NCBI RefSeq assembly: GCF_036711975.1
Contig: NC_091968.1
Location: 248,001-312,000 of the forward strand
Source: Onthophagus taurus
Lineage: Eukaryota > Arthropoda > Insecta > Coleoptera > Scarabaeidae
DNA length: 64,000 nucleotides
Reading direction: 5' to 3'
This document shows, piece after piece, positions 1-11,606 of this stretch. The first letter of the stretch is position 1, and every line of letters starts with the position of its first letter. Below the pieces are notes generated by a model. That model saw nothing but the letters and a program-made list of their open reading frames with translations. It did no database searches and was not told where the DNA came from. Position numbers and translations under genes: made by a program.

Positions 1-690
1 AAATACACTGGATGTAGCAGTCCTGTTAGATTCTACTGTCCTTGCTACAAACTTTGCCAATAATTGGAAACAATGCTTTCCCTCATGGTATGGTTATCAC
101 CATAACAACATTAAGTTTTAAATACACACAATAGTTTTAGAAAGAACAAAAAAAATTGATAAATTATATTCCATCATAGTATGTAGGGTTATCACCATAG
201 CAACATTAACTTTTAAATACATACATTAGATTTAGATGGAACAAAATGAATTTTTGTTAATTATTCAATAACTATAAGAAATATACCCCACAAACTATAT
301 ATATTTGTTATCAGAAGAAAATAACAAATTATTTTAAGTCATAGCCAACTATGGTTTCCATTTAAAAAAATAAAGTTATGTCTAAAATCTCGAAAATAAA
401 AGATGGGAAAAAAATTCTACCTACGCCACTGAATTCTTCGTAAAAAGTTGCCCATATAATGTTTTATTTATAATACTCCATCTTTGATAATAAGTGAGAT
501 ATTCGCGATTGTCGTTTTTGCAAAATTTTCAGTTTTTGCCGATAGGATGAAAACAAAAGACGATAGCTGTTCGGAGTTTTCGGAATTAGCATTTTCTCGA
601 AAAACGAGATCATGACATGTAAGCTACTTTTTTTCTATCTCTTTTAGTTTCGGAGATAGCATATGCGGACATCGAAATTGGGACACCCTG
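1..690. mobile_element. Right end of a long-inverted-repeat mariner-like element (family M1), cut by the window edge
   Basis: This stretch matches, over nearly its whole length, the arms of the M1 element at 21431-27072. Shared landmarks are the remnant of a transposase segment near 45-110 and the terminal motif GGGACACCCTG ending at 690, followed by TA. Positions 1-44 are the end of the 323-bp MITE found complete at 11789-12111 and 59633-59955, inserted in the arm. No open frame survives. The rest of the element lies left of the window. Confidence 0.75.
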
Positions 691-1023
691 TACTTTATCT
701 GCCGCATATGCGGCAGACAAAGTACTTTACCTGCCGCTAATTGCTGTCAATTTGAAAAAAATGCCGTTGAACAGCTGGTACCTTCTGTATGAAAGCGCAC
801 TTCCCTCTCCAATATACTACCGACCTTTGATACATAGTGTAACTTTACCGAGGTATAATCTGTTTTTTATTTAAATCAATTATCAAAGTGTCGTCAAGTT
901 GGTATTGAAAGTAAAAGCGTATGTCGTGACTTTAATTGTGTGCCACCACTGTCTATCAAATTTGTTAAGATTGATTAAAAAACAATTTTCATATAATTTT
1001 TTTGCTCTAAATCTACCATAAAA
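691..1023. other. Short intergenic or intronic stretch
   Basis: No gene is visible. An 18-bp perfect palindrome, CTGCCGCATATGCGGCAG, lies at 699-716 next to the end of the M1 element. The rest is AT-rich and may include the unrecognised terminal region of the transposon whose transposase starts near 1024. Confidence 0.4.
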
Positions 1024-1237
1024 ATGTTAAGAAAGGGTGGAACGGGATGTCAACTGTCTAAACGCGAAAAAAACTCTATAATTAGGTATTGTGAAGAAGT
1101 ACAGACGGAGACACCAAATACGAATTTAAAATATATATGTGATAAAGCTTCACGTATTTTTGATGTATGTGTATTGCACTTGAGTTTTAAAATTAAATTT
1201 ATATTCAACATAATTGTATTAGGTTCACAGCACGACG

Positions 1238-3271
1238 CACAGTGGTCCGAAAACACTCAAAACCCGATCGAAAATCAATTAAAAAAAAATTTTATAGTGT
1301 TGTTTTTTTAAATGTTACATATATTTTAACTATTAATAGACTCTTAGTGAAGCTTATGAAGTCTTTGGTGTTTTATAATAGCTACTGCGCGAAATAAATT
1401 GCTATTACAATTACCTTATTTTGTATAAGGAAATTTTTTAGAAAACGACACAACTTTAGAAAACAAAAAAGATGGTATATCACTACTTGAAAATATTGTG
1501 TCGTTGGTTTCTTATAAAGTACAGAAAGGTCTTCATTTTACGCCTTTCCAAATTTCAAAAGATGTTTGTTGAAAAAAATTACAACCATTTCTATTGACGT
1601 CAATAAATACATATATTTTTTGACCATTCAATCTTTTAAATTAAATATCTTGCGAGCGAACAAAATCGAACAATTGTAGCTAACATTTTTTTATTGCTGA
1701 AGGTATGGTGTACATAGCATAAGAAAGAAATCTTGCGCCAACGTGCGCCTTAACCAAAAAATTGGCAGTCAAAGATTGCTTAACACATAATTGTGGATCT
1801 TATTTATCAAGAAGCAAAAAACAAACAAGTACGCAGATTTAGAGAGTGTCACACAAGAAAATGTGGTAGACTTCAAACAAATGAAGATTTATTTAAAAGA
1901 CTATTACTGAGCTCCGATCCATTTATTAGTAACTTTTATAAAGAATGTTCAGAAAGATATAAAAATATGAATGAAGACATGAAAAATTTACTTATACTGG
2001 ACAAATCTCTAGAAGAAAAGGAAGGTAAAGAAGAAGATGATGATGATGAAGAAAGTGAAGAAGAAGACAATAATGATGAAGAAGTAAATATAGAGGAACA
2101 AGATCTAGAAAATGAAGAAGACTCACACAAATTGAGATAAATTTTGTTATGTTGGTAAATATAACAAAATATTTTATATTATCTCGAATAATTTGAAATG
2201 TATGTGGACTATCTCAGTATCATGGGAAAATTCTACTATGAGTAGGCTGCAAACTTACGTATTATGGTCTCCAATATCACTTCAAATTAAGAGCGATGAG
2301 TTTATTCTCGAATAGTTCTTAAAACATTTTTAGTAAAAGCTAAGTAAAATTGAGCTATCTAACCAACTAATTCTGCCAATTAATTTTGCCACATTTTTAT
2401 CAAATTCCATTTCTGATAGGGTAAAAAAATATGGGGCGTTCCATTTAAAATTTTCGACTTTCTTACCATTGAATATGGAGAAACGATAATTCAATTTTTG
2501 ACCACCCTGTATAAGATACTTTAATACAACAAATGACAATCTGTTTGACAACATCTCAAGAGTAATCGTGCCAATTTAGAGCTTTTTTGAATGAGCGTTG
2601 GCTGAGATATAAGGTTTTAAAGAGCATAAAGTAATTTGCCAAAGAAAAACTTAAAAACAAAATAACTCGAAAACGAAAAATGGTAGGTACCAATAACTTT
2701 TATCAAAGTCAACTTATTTTGTCGAATATAATTAAAAGGTGCATTAAAAACTATAGCATTCCATTTAAAATAACGAAGTTTGGGTCTACATCCGGTAGAC
2801 CGGAAGTAGCGGCCATTTTGAAAGTATTTTAGATCGAAAGCTTCGAATGAACAATCCATGTTGTCAAAATTTCAAACCGCTACGAATAGTGGTACCTAAA
2901 AAAGTTCTAACGAACCAGTTGCGTGAGACATCCGGTATAGGTCCTCTATAAAACAATTTAGATAGGAATTTGCGATCACGTAATTACACAAAAAAATGTG
3001 AAGTAATATACGTCTAATGTTTTGCACAAAATTTTATAATAAATTTATATTCTTCTTTAAAGTCCTAATTTATATGAAAAGAAAATGAGTATGAATTTAA
3101 ATAAAGTACTGCTTGCGTAGTACTACTTCCGGTTGACGAATTTAATTCAAATTTTGACACAACATTACCCTTTTGGTCTTATAATCATATGCCAAGTTTC
3201 ATAAAGCTAGCTAATTGCTAACACCAAAATAATATTTTCGATCGGGTTTTCTTACCGCTCGGACCACTGTG
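1238..3271. mobile_element. Transib-like DNA transposon with RSS-like ends
   Basis: The ends are inverted repeats starting CACAGTGGTCCGA (1238-1250) and finishing TCGGACCACTGTG (3259-3271). Both sides are flanked by CGACG (1233-1237 and 3272-3276), a 5-bp GC-rich target duplication. CACAGTG ends and 5-bp GC-rich duplications are the known signature of Transib, the superfamily related to RAG1. Each end also reads heptamer CACAGTG, 12 bases, then an A-rich nonamer-like block (TCAAAACCC on the left, AGAAAACCC on the right). The 2034-bp interior holds only one sizeable frame (1793-2140), so the element is a deletion derivative. It sits inside the transposase gene of another transposon. Confidence 0.75.
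1793..2140 (+). pseudogene. Possible C-terminal fragment of a Transib transposase
   Basis: The frame encodes about 115 residues. A basic start (RKCGRLQTNEDLFKRLLLSS) is followed by a helical stretch and a strongly acidic tail of Glu/Asp repeats from about residue 75. It is the only substantial frame inside the Transib-like element. The pattern of a short leucine-rich segment before SDP would suit the C-terminal tail of such transposases, but this assignment rests mainly on location. No catalytic core residues can be seen, and the open frame may simply be residual. Confidence 0.4.
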
Positions 3272-4630
3272 CGACGGTTCTTAAAATTATTCAAACCTAC
3301 AAAAAATATCAAACTGTAAAAAAACCAAAAACACAAGGGCGTTGTAAAATGAACTACAAAACGGATAATAATTTATATTTTATTAAAGAAGAGTTAGGAA
3401 GACAAATACAAAAATTGCATGAAAAGAAACAGTATTTTAATCTTAATGATTTACTTAATTTTGCAAGAAATGAATGTGATTTTACTAATTGTAGACCAAA
3501 ATTACATAAAATTATAAAATCTATGGGATATAGATATAAAAAGATTAGCAATAGAAAAGTGTTAATTGAACAACCACATATAGTTTCAAAAAGAATTACA
3601 TTTTTAAAGACATTCTTGCAATACCTAGAATCCGGAGAGTATACTTTTGTTTTTCTTGACGAAACTTGGATTTACGAAAATGGCACCCAAGTTTATCAAT
3701 GGGTAAATGAAAATGAAAGATTCGGTATTCCGCAAAGAGCAGAAGGCGAAGGAAAAAGATTTACAATCTTGCACGCAGGCACTTCGTCAGGGTTTTTTCC
3801 AAATTGCGATCTCTTGCTCAGTAACAACACGGAGCACAGAGATTATCATAAAAATATGACGTCAATTATTTTTATGGAATGGGTGAAAAATCAATTACTT
3901 CCAGCATTAAATAATTTGGGTGCGAAGTGTGCGGTAGTAATGGATAATGCTCCATATCACTCAAAACAAATCGAGAAAGCTCCAAGTTTCTGCACAAAAA
4001 AAATGATATGAAAAAATGGTTAACTGAACATAATATACAGTTTGAACCAACCTTAACTAAAAAAATCGTTATGGGAAATAATCCGTTATTACAAGCCTCA
4101 AATTGAAAAAATCCTTACAACAAATTAATAAGACTGTTCTTCGCCTTCCTCCATACAATTGCCAATATAATCCCATTGAACTATGTTGGGCGTTCTTAAA
4201 AACTTATTACAATAAACATGTTCAGTCCAGCTCGGAGAAAAAGATCTGTTGTGTCAAGGAGACTTGGCAAAAAGCTCTTGGTCATTACACTCCGGAGATG
4301 TGGGCAAATAGTGTTCGCCACTGTGAAGAACTAATTAAAAAAGATTGGACAACATTAATGGGAAATTCATTAATAACTGATTTACCTCCTGTCATCATCC
4401 AACTAGCGGAAGACTCAGATTCTTCCAGTAATTCTGATTTTTAAACAATATTCAAATTTTAATTATAGCACTTAATTATGTTATCTTAATATATTGCTCA
4501 CGAGTTTTAATTTCGAAACGTGGAAAATATTATAAAGCGTGGTCATAGAACATGGTATCTAGGGTGGTACAGACCGTTTTTTTATAAAAATTTGGCAATG
4601 ACAATAATTGATTTAAAATAATTGATTATA

Positions 4631-6070
4631 CACTGTTGGAAATAATTCACGTGCACACCCTGTATAATCTGAACGCGTGCAGATAAGTCCATAATATTTG
4701 CGGAGCACAAAGGTTTACTGTAGAAGAGTTTATTCAGGGAGTTTCAGTTGTTCCGTCGCGGCATTGTTGTCTGAGCCACCCTTCCAAGTGGAACATTCCG
4801 TCGTTATGGAAACCGAAGTGGATGGAAAATACCGGTCGTTTTTAGTGTGGTGTGAGGAACCACATTGTTATCGTACTCTGTGCGCAATGGATGGGCGATC
4901 GCGTTACTTAAGCGAGTTTGAGCGAGGAATGTTTGTGGGTATGCACATTGAGGGTGTATCGTTCTGTGAAATTGCGCGTCGTCTCGAGCGGTCGTTATCG
5001 GCAGTGCAACGGGCATGGCGAGAATGGTCTGAGGTAGGACATAGGTACCTTCAGCCGCGGCCGGGACGGCCCTGCGCGTCCCCAGCACACGAGGATCGCG
5101 CTCTTGTGCTCAGCGCTTTAGCGTCGTGTGTGTCCTCCTCAAGACAACTTGGAGCTGTTTTGCCACCGGCATGGGAAGGTGCACTCACTACGCGAACTGT
5201 CCGCCGTACAGTTCGCGTAGTTTGGTAGATAGTGGACTGCGAGCGCGTCGTACGATACAGCGGATTCCAGTAACACCCGAGCACCGCAGCATACGTCACG
5301 AGTGGGTCGACGCTAGGCGTTAGTAGGTTGCCGAGTAGAGGGACATTTTGTTTTCCGACGAATCAAGATTCGAATTGAGCACCGGTGATGCGCGAATTTT
5401 AGTTCGTCGGAGCCGTGGTGATCGTCTACTCGAGCAGTATGACATGTGCAAGAACGCCCTATCCACCGACAACCGAGCATTATGGTATGGGGTGCGATTA
5501 CATATGGTGGACGTACACGTCTGCTGCGTGTATAGCAGACCATGACGGGTCAACGATACGTATTAGGTGCTATGGTTCGTTGTGCTTCCCTACGTTCGGC
5601 CGCTCCCAGGCCTGCTATACATGCACGACAACGTACGACAGCACATCGGGCGTGTTGTACAGACCTTTGTGGAAGAGCACCATATACGAATGCTTCCATG
5701 GCTAGCTCAGTTTCCGCATCTGAATCCGATCGAACATGTTTGGGACATGACTGGTCGGAGACTTCTACGTTATCCGGCTTCCTTGGCTAACGTTGAGGAG
5801 CTATGGAGGTGAGTTGAGGTGGCATGGTTGGCCATCCCTCTCGCTACAATACAGCGACTTATAGACTCCATGCCACGTCGTGTAGCGATGGTACGCAAAG
5901 CTCACGGGGGATACTCTCGCTATTGATGTTTCTCCTCCCAGCAGAGTTATGCCGCTCTCCATGTGAGAGTAAGTTACACTACTTTAGTACTACTTCCATA
6001 CCAAATTTTATTGCGCTAGACACATGCGTTTAGATTATACAGGTGTGCTCGTGAATTATTTCCAACAGTG
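4631..6070 (+). mobile_element. Complete Tc1 element (DD34E) with TA target duplication
   Basis: Terminal inverted repeats of about 43 bp start CACTGTTGGAAATAATTCAC at 4631 and mirror this at the right end (6070). TA flanks both ends. At 1440 bp the element has normal Tc1 length. It encodes a broken transposase (4887-5926). Its GC content is clearly higher than that of its surroundings, which is common for a recent arrival. It lies about 240 bp upstream of the first visible MCM2 exon. Confidence 0.9.
4887..5926 (+). pseudogene. Tc1 transposase, frameshifted
   Basis: The start used is the ATG that begins MDGRSRYLSEFERG, since the frame upstream has no family character. An N-terminal paired helix-turn-helix (IARRLERSLSAVQRAW, then GRP) is followed by a linker that moves through several frames. 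DDE motifs are DESRFEL near 5359, MHDNVRQH near 5619 and NPIEHVW near 5731. The Asp-to-Glu spacing of 34 residues marks the DD34E Tc1 group. The family's C-terminal segment ends at the TGA at 5924. At least three frame changes and internal stops show the gene is dead. Confidence 0.85.
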
Positions 6071-6180
6071 TATATTAACAAAACAAATCGTTTGACACAT
6101 GTCATAATATTGGTAAGTTAGAATATCTTCATATCGTTAAATTTTGCGGTTGGCGATAAAATGTTGTATGCAACACGTCA

Positions 6181-6268
6181 GCAAAGTGTCTTTATCGAAC
6201 TCGCCTGTTTACTCGCCTCGCTCGCTCGACTCGCAAACTCAGACTCGTTCGATAAAGCATCACTTTGC
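6181..6268. repeat. Imperfect hairpin with CTCGC-rich loop in the MCM2 upstream intron
   Basis: The left arm GCAAAGTG..TTTATCGAAC (6181-6200) pairs with the right arm GTTCGATAAA..CACTTTGC (6247-6268). The loop is built from CTCG/CTCGC repeats. It may be a very short MITE remnant. A comparable CTCG-rich sequence sits at the centre of the fold-back element near 10490. Confidence 0.55.
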
Positions 6269-6309
6269 CGACTTGGTACATAAAAAACTATTAATTTTTT
6301 TAATTGAAG

Positions 6310-7988
6310 ATAAATATGGAACAAACCGTTTATAGAAACTACCAAAAAATCACATTACAAGAGTCACCAGGTAGAATCCCCGCCGGAAGAGTCCCGCGTT
6401 CAAAAGATTGCATCCTTTTAGCCGATTTATGCGATCGTTGCAAACCAGGAGATGAAGTCGACGTAACCGGAATTTACACCAACAATTACGATGGCTCATT
6501 AAACACCGATAATGGATTTCCGGTTTTTTCAACCGTAATTTTCGCGAATCATTTGGTGGTTAAAGATTGCAAACAAATCGTGCAATCCTTAACCGATGAC
6601 GATATAAACGCCATAATAAAAATGAGTAAAGATCCTAGAATAGCGGAAAAAATTGTTTCGTCAATTGCTCCTTCAATTTTCGGGCATGATTACATCAAGC
6701 GCGGTTTAGCTTTAGCCTTATTCGGAGGTGAACCTAAAAATCCAGGGCAAAAACATAAAGTACGCGGTGATATTAACGTTTTAATTTGTGGGGATCCCGG
6801 AACGGCGAAATCACAATTTTTAAAATTTATCGAAAAAATCGCTCCAAGAGCTGTTTTTACAACCGGGCAGGGTGCCAGTGCGGTCGGGTTAACAGCGTAC
6901 GTTCGAAGGAACCCCACAAGCCGAGAATGGACTTTAGAAGCTGGCGCTTTAGTTTTAGCCGATCAAGGTGTTTGTTTAATCGATGAATTCGATAAAATGA
7001 ACGATCAAGATCGGACATCAATCCATGAAGCGATGGAGCAACAATCGATTTCAGTTTCAAAAGCGGGAATTGTTACAAGTTTGCAAGCTAGATGTGCGGT
7101 TATTGCCGCTGCTAATCCAATCGGTGGGAGATACGATGCCAGTATGACTTTTGCGGAAAATGTTAATTTATCAGATCCAATTTTATCGAGATTTGATATA
7201 CTTTGTGTTGTGAGAGATGAAGTCGATCCAATTCAAGACCAACATTTAGCTAAATTCGTCGTAAATTCCCACATAAAACATCACCCTTCAAACGTCGATA
7301 AAGACGACGTCACCGAAGAAATTAACGAAAACACAATCCCACAGAAAATGTTAAAAAAATATTTAGTTTATGCCAGAGAAAATATCCACCCGAAATTACA
7401 AAATATGGATCAAGATAAAGTCGCTAACATTTATAGTCAATTAAGACAAGAATCTTTGGTCTGTGTTAATTTATTTTATTCGATTTTTATTTTAATTGTT
7501 TTATTAATTTTTAGGCAACGGGATCATTACCGATAACAGTGCGCCACATCGAAAGTATAATTAGAATGGCAGAAGCTCACGCGCGAATGCATCTCAGAGA
7601 TTACGTCCAAGATGATGATGTGAATATGGCTGTAAGGATGATGTTGGAAAGTTTCGTTGAAACGCAAAAATACAGCGTTATGAAATCAATGAGACAACTC
7701 TTCCAAAGATACCTATTATTCAAAAAAGATCACAGCGAATTACTCTTTTACATTTTACGTCAACTCGCCCAAGATCAACTGACGTTTATTCGAGGTACGA
7801 ACGCTGCGTCAGATACAATCACCATCGAAATCGATGAGAAAGATCTTATTGAAAAAGCGAAACAAATCGAAATACACGATGTGAAGCCGTTTTATCATAG
7901 CAAAATATTTGAGTTGAATAATTTTCTGTATGATTCAAAAAGGAAGGTTATTATTCATACAGTTCCTGAAGCTTTAGTGGAGGATTAA
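6310..7988 (+). CDS. Mcm2: DNA replication licensing factor MCM2, C-terminal two exons
   Basis: MCM2 is one subunit of the MCM2-7 ring, the ATP-driven replicative helicase in the nucleus. Two exons are visible: 6310-7458 and 7515-7988, joined across a 56-bp phase-0 intron (GT at 7459, AG at 7513), giving 540 residues. The first exon starts after an AG acceptor at 6308-6309 with [12 protein letters not shown], which in the family follows the zinc finger. Within the visible part, Walker A is GDPGTAKSQ (residues 161-169), Walker B is CLIDEFDKM (Asp225, Glu226), and the arginine finger motif SRFD follows. The winged-helix region and C-terminus are intact, with stop TAA at 7986. The N-terminal part (about 330 residues, including the zinc finger) is not in the window. 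Those exons are presumably further left, beyond transposon-filled intron; truncation of the gene cannot be excluded. Confidence 0.93.
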
Positions 7989-9201
7989 GATGTTGTAATC
8001 TAATTTTAAGGTTATGTGTGTTTTAATATGTATTCTCAGTTCTTTTTTATAAATAATATAAGTTTTTTATCGATAAAAAAATACTTTTCAAGGCTCAGTT
8101 TTATCATCCCCCTGATTATGGTTACAGTGGTTAAGCGTTCTTGTTGGCTAAGAGCTAAAGTTAACTTAACTAATATAATATATTGAGGTCATTTTTGGAA
8201 TTACATTAATCTAGGAGGAAATTGAATATGATAAAAGAAAGGTATGGAGGCGCATGATAAGCAATTCAATTGAATAAAACTATTATATCAATTACCGATT
8301 TCTTTCTTGTTTGCAAAATTTGGTCATACAATTGGACGGTTGTCCAACCCATTTTAATATAAATGCGAGTTATTATCTAAACTCACTGTATTAAAAGCGA
8401 TGGATTGGAAGAGGATCCTATTTCTATGGCCGGCCAAATTCCCACACTCAACTTATTTGAATATTTATGTATGGGGGTGGTTAATAGTACTTCAAACTCA
8501 ATCTACAACCAGACAAGACCTGGAAAATAGGATTCGGAATTCCTTTCACAACCTACCAAGAGCAGAAATTTAAGGCGCAGTTTTTTACACGCAAGAGAGG
8601 CTTCAGCAATGTATAGAACGTGATGGACGGCAATTTGAGTATTTAAGGAAATATTAAACAAATTTTTTGAAGGCCGAGATAATATGTCAAATTTTTGCTT
8701 CTAAACAGGCTAAAAAACAATAGAATGCTTTTAAAAGTGAGGTGAAGTATTTTCTAAACTAAGGCACTTGAAAATTTTTTTAAAAAACTGATCGAAATCC
8801 GATGAATTTTCTCATAAAATCTGCTTCCACCGATATTTTAGGTTAGGAACATGATATGGAGGTACGGTTTTCACTAGCTTGTTTGGGCTTCATTTTGCTG
8901 TTTTTCCATGAAAAGAAAGTAATACCAATAGATTTAACTTTTCTAAGAAAATTCACAATATCTATTGTAATATCGAAACATGCCCTCTAGTACCGATGCA
9001 CCAACTTACAATCACTAGAAATAAGGTAGGATTATTATTATTAAAATGAGTTTAGCATTTGTTTGATTGGCATTTGTTTGCAAACATTTTCAAACACTCC
9101 CCACCACTTTATTTTTAGAGATAGGGCAAAAAAAACTAATATATATAAACTTTAAAAGGCATATACCCTTTTTTATGTTAATACAGCGTTTTATATATAT
9201 A
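7989..9201. other. MCM2 3' flank and decayed sequence
   Basis: No intact gene was found. The first 100 bases are AT-rich and probably include the MCM2 3' untranslated region and polyadenylation site. A decayed transposase end is described separately at 8425-8655. The remainder shows no coding pattern. Confidence 0.5.
8425..8655 (+). pseudogene. Mariner-like transposase C-terminal remnant
   Basis: Reading with frame changes, the segment resembles the end of DUF4817-type mariner transposases: a tryptophan-rich WGW-like piece, then TTRQDLENRIRNSF and a final CIERDGRQFEYL. In that family this region follows the third catalytic Asp. The frame has stops, and no terminal repeats were identified. 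Confidence 0.5.
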
Positions 9202-11097
9202 CAGGTGTATCTGAATAACTGCAACAAACTTCAAGGGGTGATTCTTTAGTGAATTTTAAGGGTACTTTGATATATGAACCATGGGCGACTTCTAGGGTTG
9301 CCAGATGGGTACTGTATGAAAGTAGGACAATTGTGCAAAAAAAGCCTGATTTTTTATAAAAAAGCCGGACATATTTTAAAAATGCATTTGTACATGTATG
9401 TGAAATTCAAACTATATTTTGGCAATTTTTATTTTTCGCAAAGTTGCCCAGTCACTATTATTAACCAAATAAAAAGCGATAATTACTAACAAAAGTTTCT
9501 GCTAATGCTTTTATTTTTTAAAAATAAAATATTCTTATAACCTACTGGTAACATCGAACATAATACAAAACAATAATTAACAAAAAACATATACTTTATA
9601 TAAAAACTCTACTAGATTAGTGGTCTATACCTAATGCATTTAGGTTTGCAAATCTGACTGCGAAGAACTTGCAGCCCCTGGTGGTTTATGATTAGGACAA
9701 TATTTGTCAGACGAACCAATTTTGTTGAGGGGTTATAGGTTATAGGTGGCGATGGCGCCTCGTTGCAAGGCAGTTTCTGGCAGGGCCGGTCAATCGGCCG
9801 GTTAGATTTTTGTGGTTGACCAGTTGCATTTTGTTTGCACTCTTTAGAAATCGAGTAATTATTGTAGAAATCGGATTTAATTTGCAATTTTTTCCCTAAG
9901 TTGGAAAAAGCCGGACAGAGAGAAAAGCCGGCCGGACATAACCAAATTGCCAAAAAAGGAGGACATGTCCGGCTTTAGCCGGACGTCTGGCAACCCTAGG
10001 CGACTTCGGCCCCCCTAAGGAGCTACACCCCTCCAAAAATGGCGGAAAATTTTGGTTTAATTCCTTTTTCTCAAAAACCATAAATGCTAAGAAAATGAAA
10101 TTTGGGGAATATGTTTAACTCATTATAGGGCACGTTTTGACCCTATTTGTACTTTCAACCTACCCTTCTAAACTACTAAACGTAACCACCCCCTTTAAAT
10201 TTTTGCTAAAATTTTTTTTATGCACGTGATAAACACATTGGAAAATTTTCAGTTAGATAGATAAAACTGTTCTAAAACTTTTTTATCTAATTTTTGAGAA
10301 AAAAAATAATAAAGCAAACACTGCCCATTAAACAATGAGGTTGTCGATCAAAAGTTGGAATGAATTTTTAAGGAAAAAATCTTGGTAGGCTTTGCAATGT
10401 TTGTCAGAAATATTTTTGACATTTAAATGTCAGTTTTTCTTACTATTATTATTGTTTTTCAAATTAATTTTTGAATAAAGTTCTATCGCATTTACGCTCG
10501 TTCACTCGACGTTTCAAAATTTTAAATAAAACAATAATAAAGTAAGAAAACCAACAGATATTTAAACGTCAAAAATATTTCTGACAAAGATTGCAAAGCC
10601 TACTAATATTTTTTCAATAAAAATTCATTCCAACTTTCGATTAACAACTCTACAGCTTAACAGTTAGTGTTTGCTTAATTATTTTTTTTCTCAGAAATTA
10701 TTAAATTTTCGAAGAACATTAGAGAGACAAAAAAGTTTTAGAATAGTTTCATCTATCTAACTGATATTTTTTCAATGTATTTATCATTTTCATTAAAAAA
10801 ATCTAGGCATAAATTGAACGGGGGTGGTTACGTTTAGTAGTTTAGAAGGGTAGGTTGAAAGTACAAATAGGGTCAAAACGTGCCCTATTATGAGTTAAAC
10901 ATATTCCCCAAATTTCATTTTCCTAGCGTTTATGGTTTTTGAGAAAAAAAAATTAAACCAAAATTTTCCGCCATTTTTGGAGGGGTGTAGCTCCTTAGGG
11001 GAGCCGAAGTCGCCCATGGTTCATATATCAAAGTACCCTTAAAATTCACTAAAGAATCACCCCTTGAAGTTTATTGCAGTCATTCAGATACACTCTG
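9202..11097. mobile_element. Fold-back element F1 (long inverted repeats, TA target site) carrying a hAT insertion
   Basis: The left end CAGGTGTATCTGAAT (9202) is mirrored by ATTCAGATACACTCTG (ending 11097), with TA on both sides. The arms can be followed inward for several hundred bases: the left arm resumes after the hAT insertion at about 10008 and runs to about 10330, and the right arm runs from about 10760 to 11097. The centre (about 10480-10520) is CTCG-rich. Without the hAT element the repeat is about 1.19 kb and has no transposase, so it must have been moved in trans. Partial copies lie at 58923-61653 and from 63689 to the window end. Confidence 0.85.
9293..9998. mobile_element. Non-autonomous hAT element
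   Basis: Terminal inverted repeats TAGGGTTGCCAGA and TCTGGCAACCCTA bound a 706-bp insert within the left arm of the fold-back element. GGCGACTTC is duplicated directly at both sides (9284-9292 and 9999-10007). hAT elements make 8-bp duplications, and the ninth base can be chance. GCCGGAC motifs recur near both ends, as subterminal repeats do in hAT elements. No transposase frame is present. Confidence 0.85.
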
Positions 11098-11606
11098 TAT
11101 AGTAGAAACCACGAGAACCGGCAGTGACTTGACGTTTAAAAATGGTATGAATCAAGATATGGACGTACGACTTAGATTATTTCACCACATACATTTAAAT
11201 GTAGGTTATGTTAGTAACGGAGGTTATATGTCAAACATTGTCAAAGATATTATTTAATGATTTTCCTTTTAAAGAAAACATTTTCGGCTTGAGAAAACAC
11301 TAACAGATTCATGACAACGCTCACAAGACGTTTCGATTTGAGGTTATAATTATAGAGTTACATCCCTTAGAAGAACAGGCGTACTTTTTCGACGTGTCAT
11401 TTGAATTGTACAGCAGACATATTAAACTAATGCTATCTCTTTCTAACACACATTACTCTCTAGCAGTTTGTGAACTACGTATGGCATTTGTAAGAGCGGA
11501 AAACGATGATTTACTGCCAGCTCTCGTGGCGTCTACTATATCTATAAAAGTTTTAGTGTTTTTTAAAATCTATTACAATAAAGACAAATTAAGTATACAG
11601 CGTATA
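11098..11606. other. Stretch without a recognised gene
   Basis: AT-rich sequence between two fold-back elements. An 86-codon open frame runs from 11394 into the next element but shows no recognisable domain, so it is not called a gene. Confidence 0.4.

Larger units (their letters stand above)
1024..4444 (+). pseudogene. Tc1/IS630-like (DDE_3) transposase gene with an intron, interrupted by a Transib-like element
   Basis: The first exon (1024 to about 1167) encodes an N-terminal helix-turn-helix region and ends at a GTATGT donor; the acceptor TTAG lies just before 1223. Coding resumes, is broken by the insertion at 1238-3271, and continues from 3277. Removing the insertion and one copy of its target duplication restores the frame. 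Catalytic motifs are DETW near 3658, MDNAPYH near 3943 and NPIE near 4176. Three one-base indels in A runs (about 3996, 4065 and 4110) shift the frame. Reading through them, the second Asp and the Glu are about 77 residues apart, far more than in standard Tc1 elements. The product would have moved the element by cut-and-paste; it is now inactive. The element's own terminal repeats were not found. Confidence 0.72.

Noticed and set aside
9612-9953. Minus-strand frame inside the hAT element
   Set aside because: It lies between subterminal repeats, has no transposase motif, and the element is too short to be autonomous.
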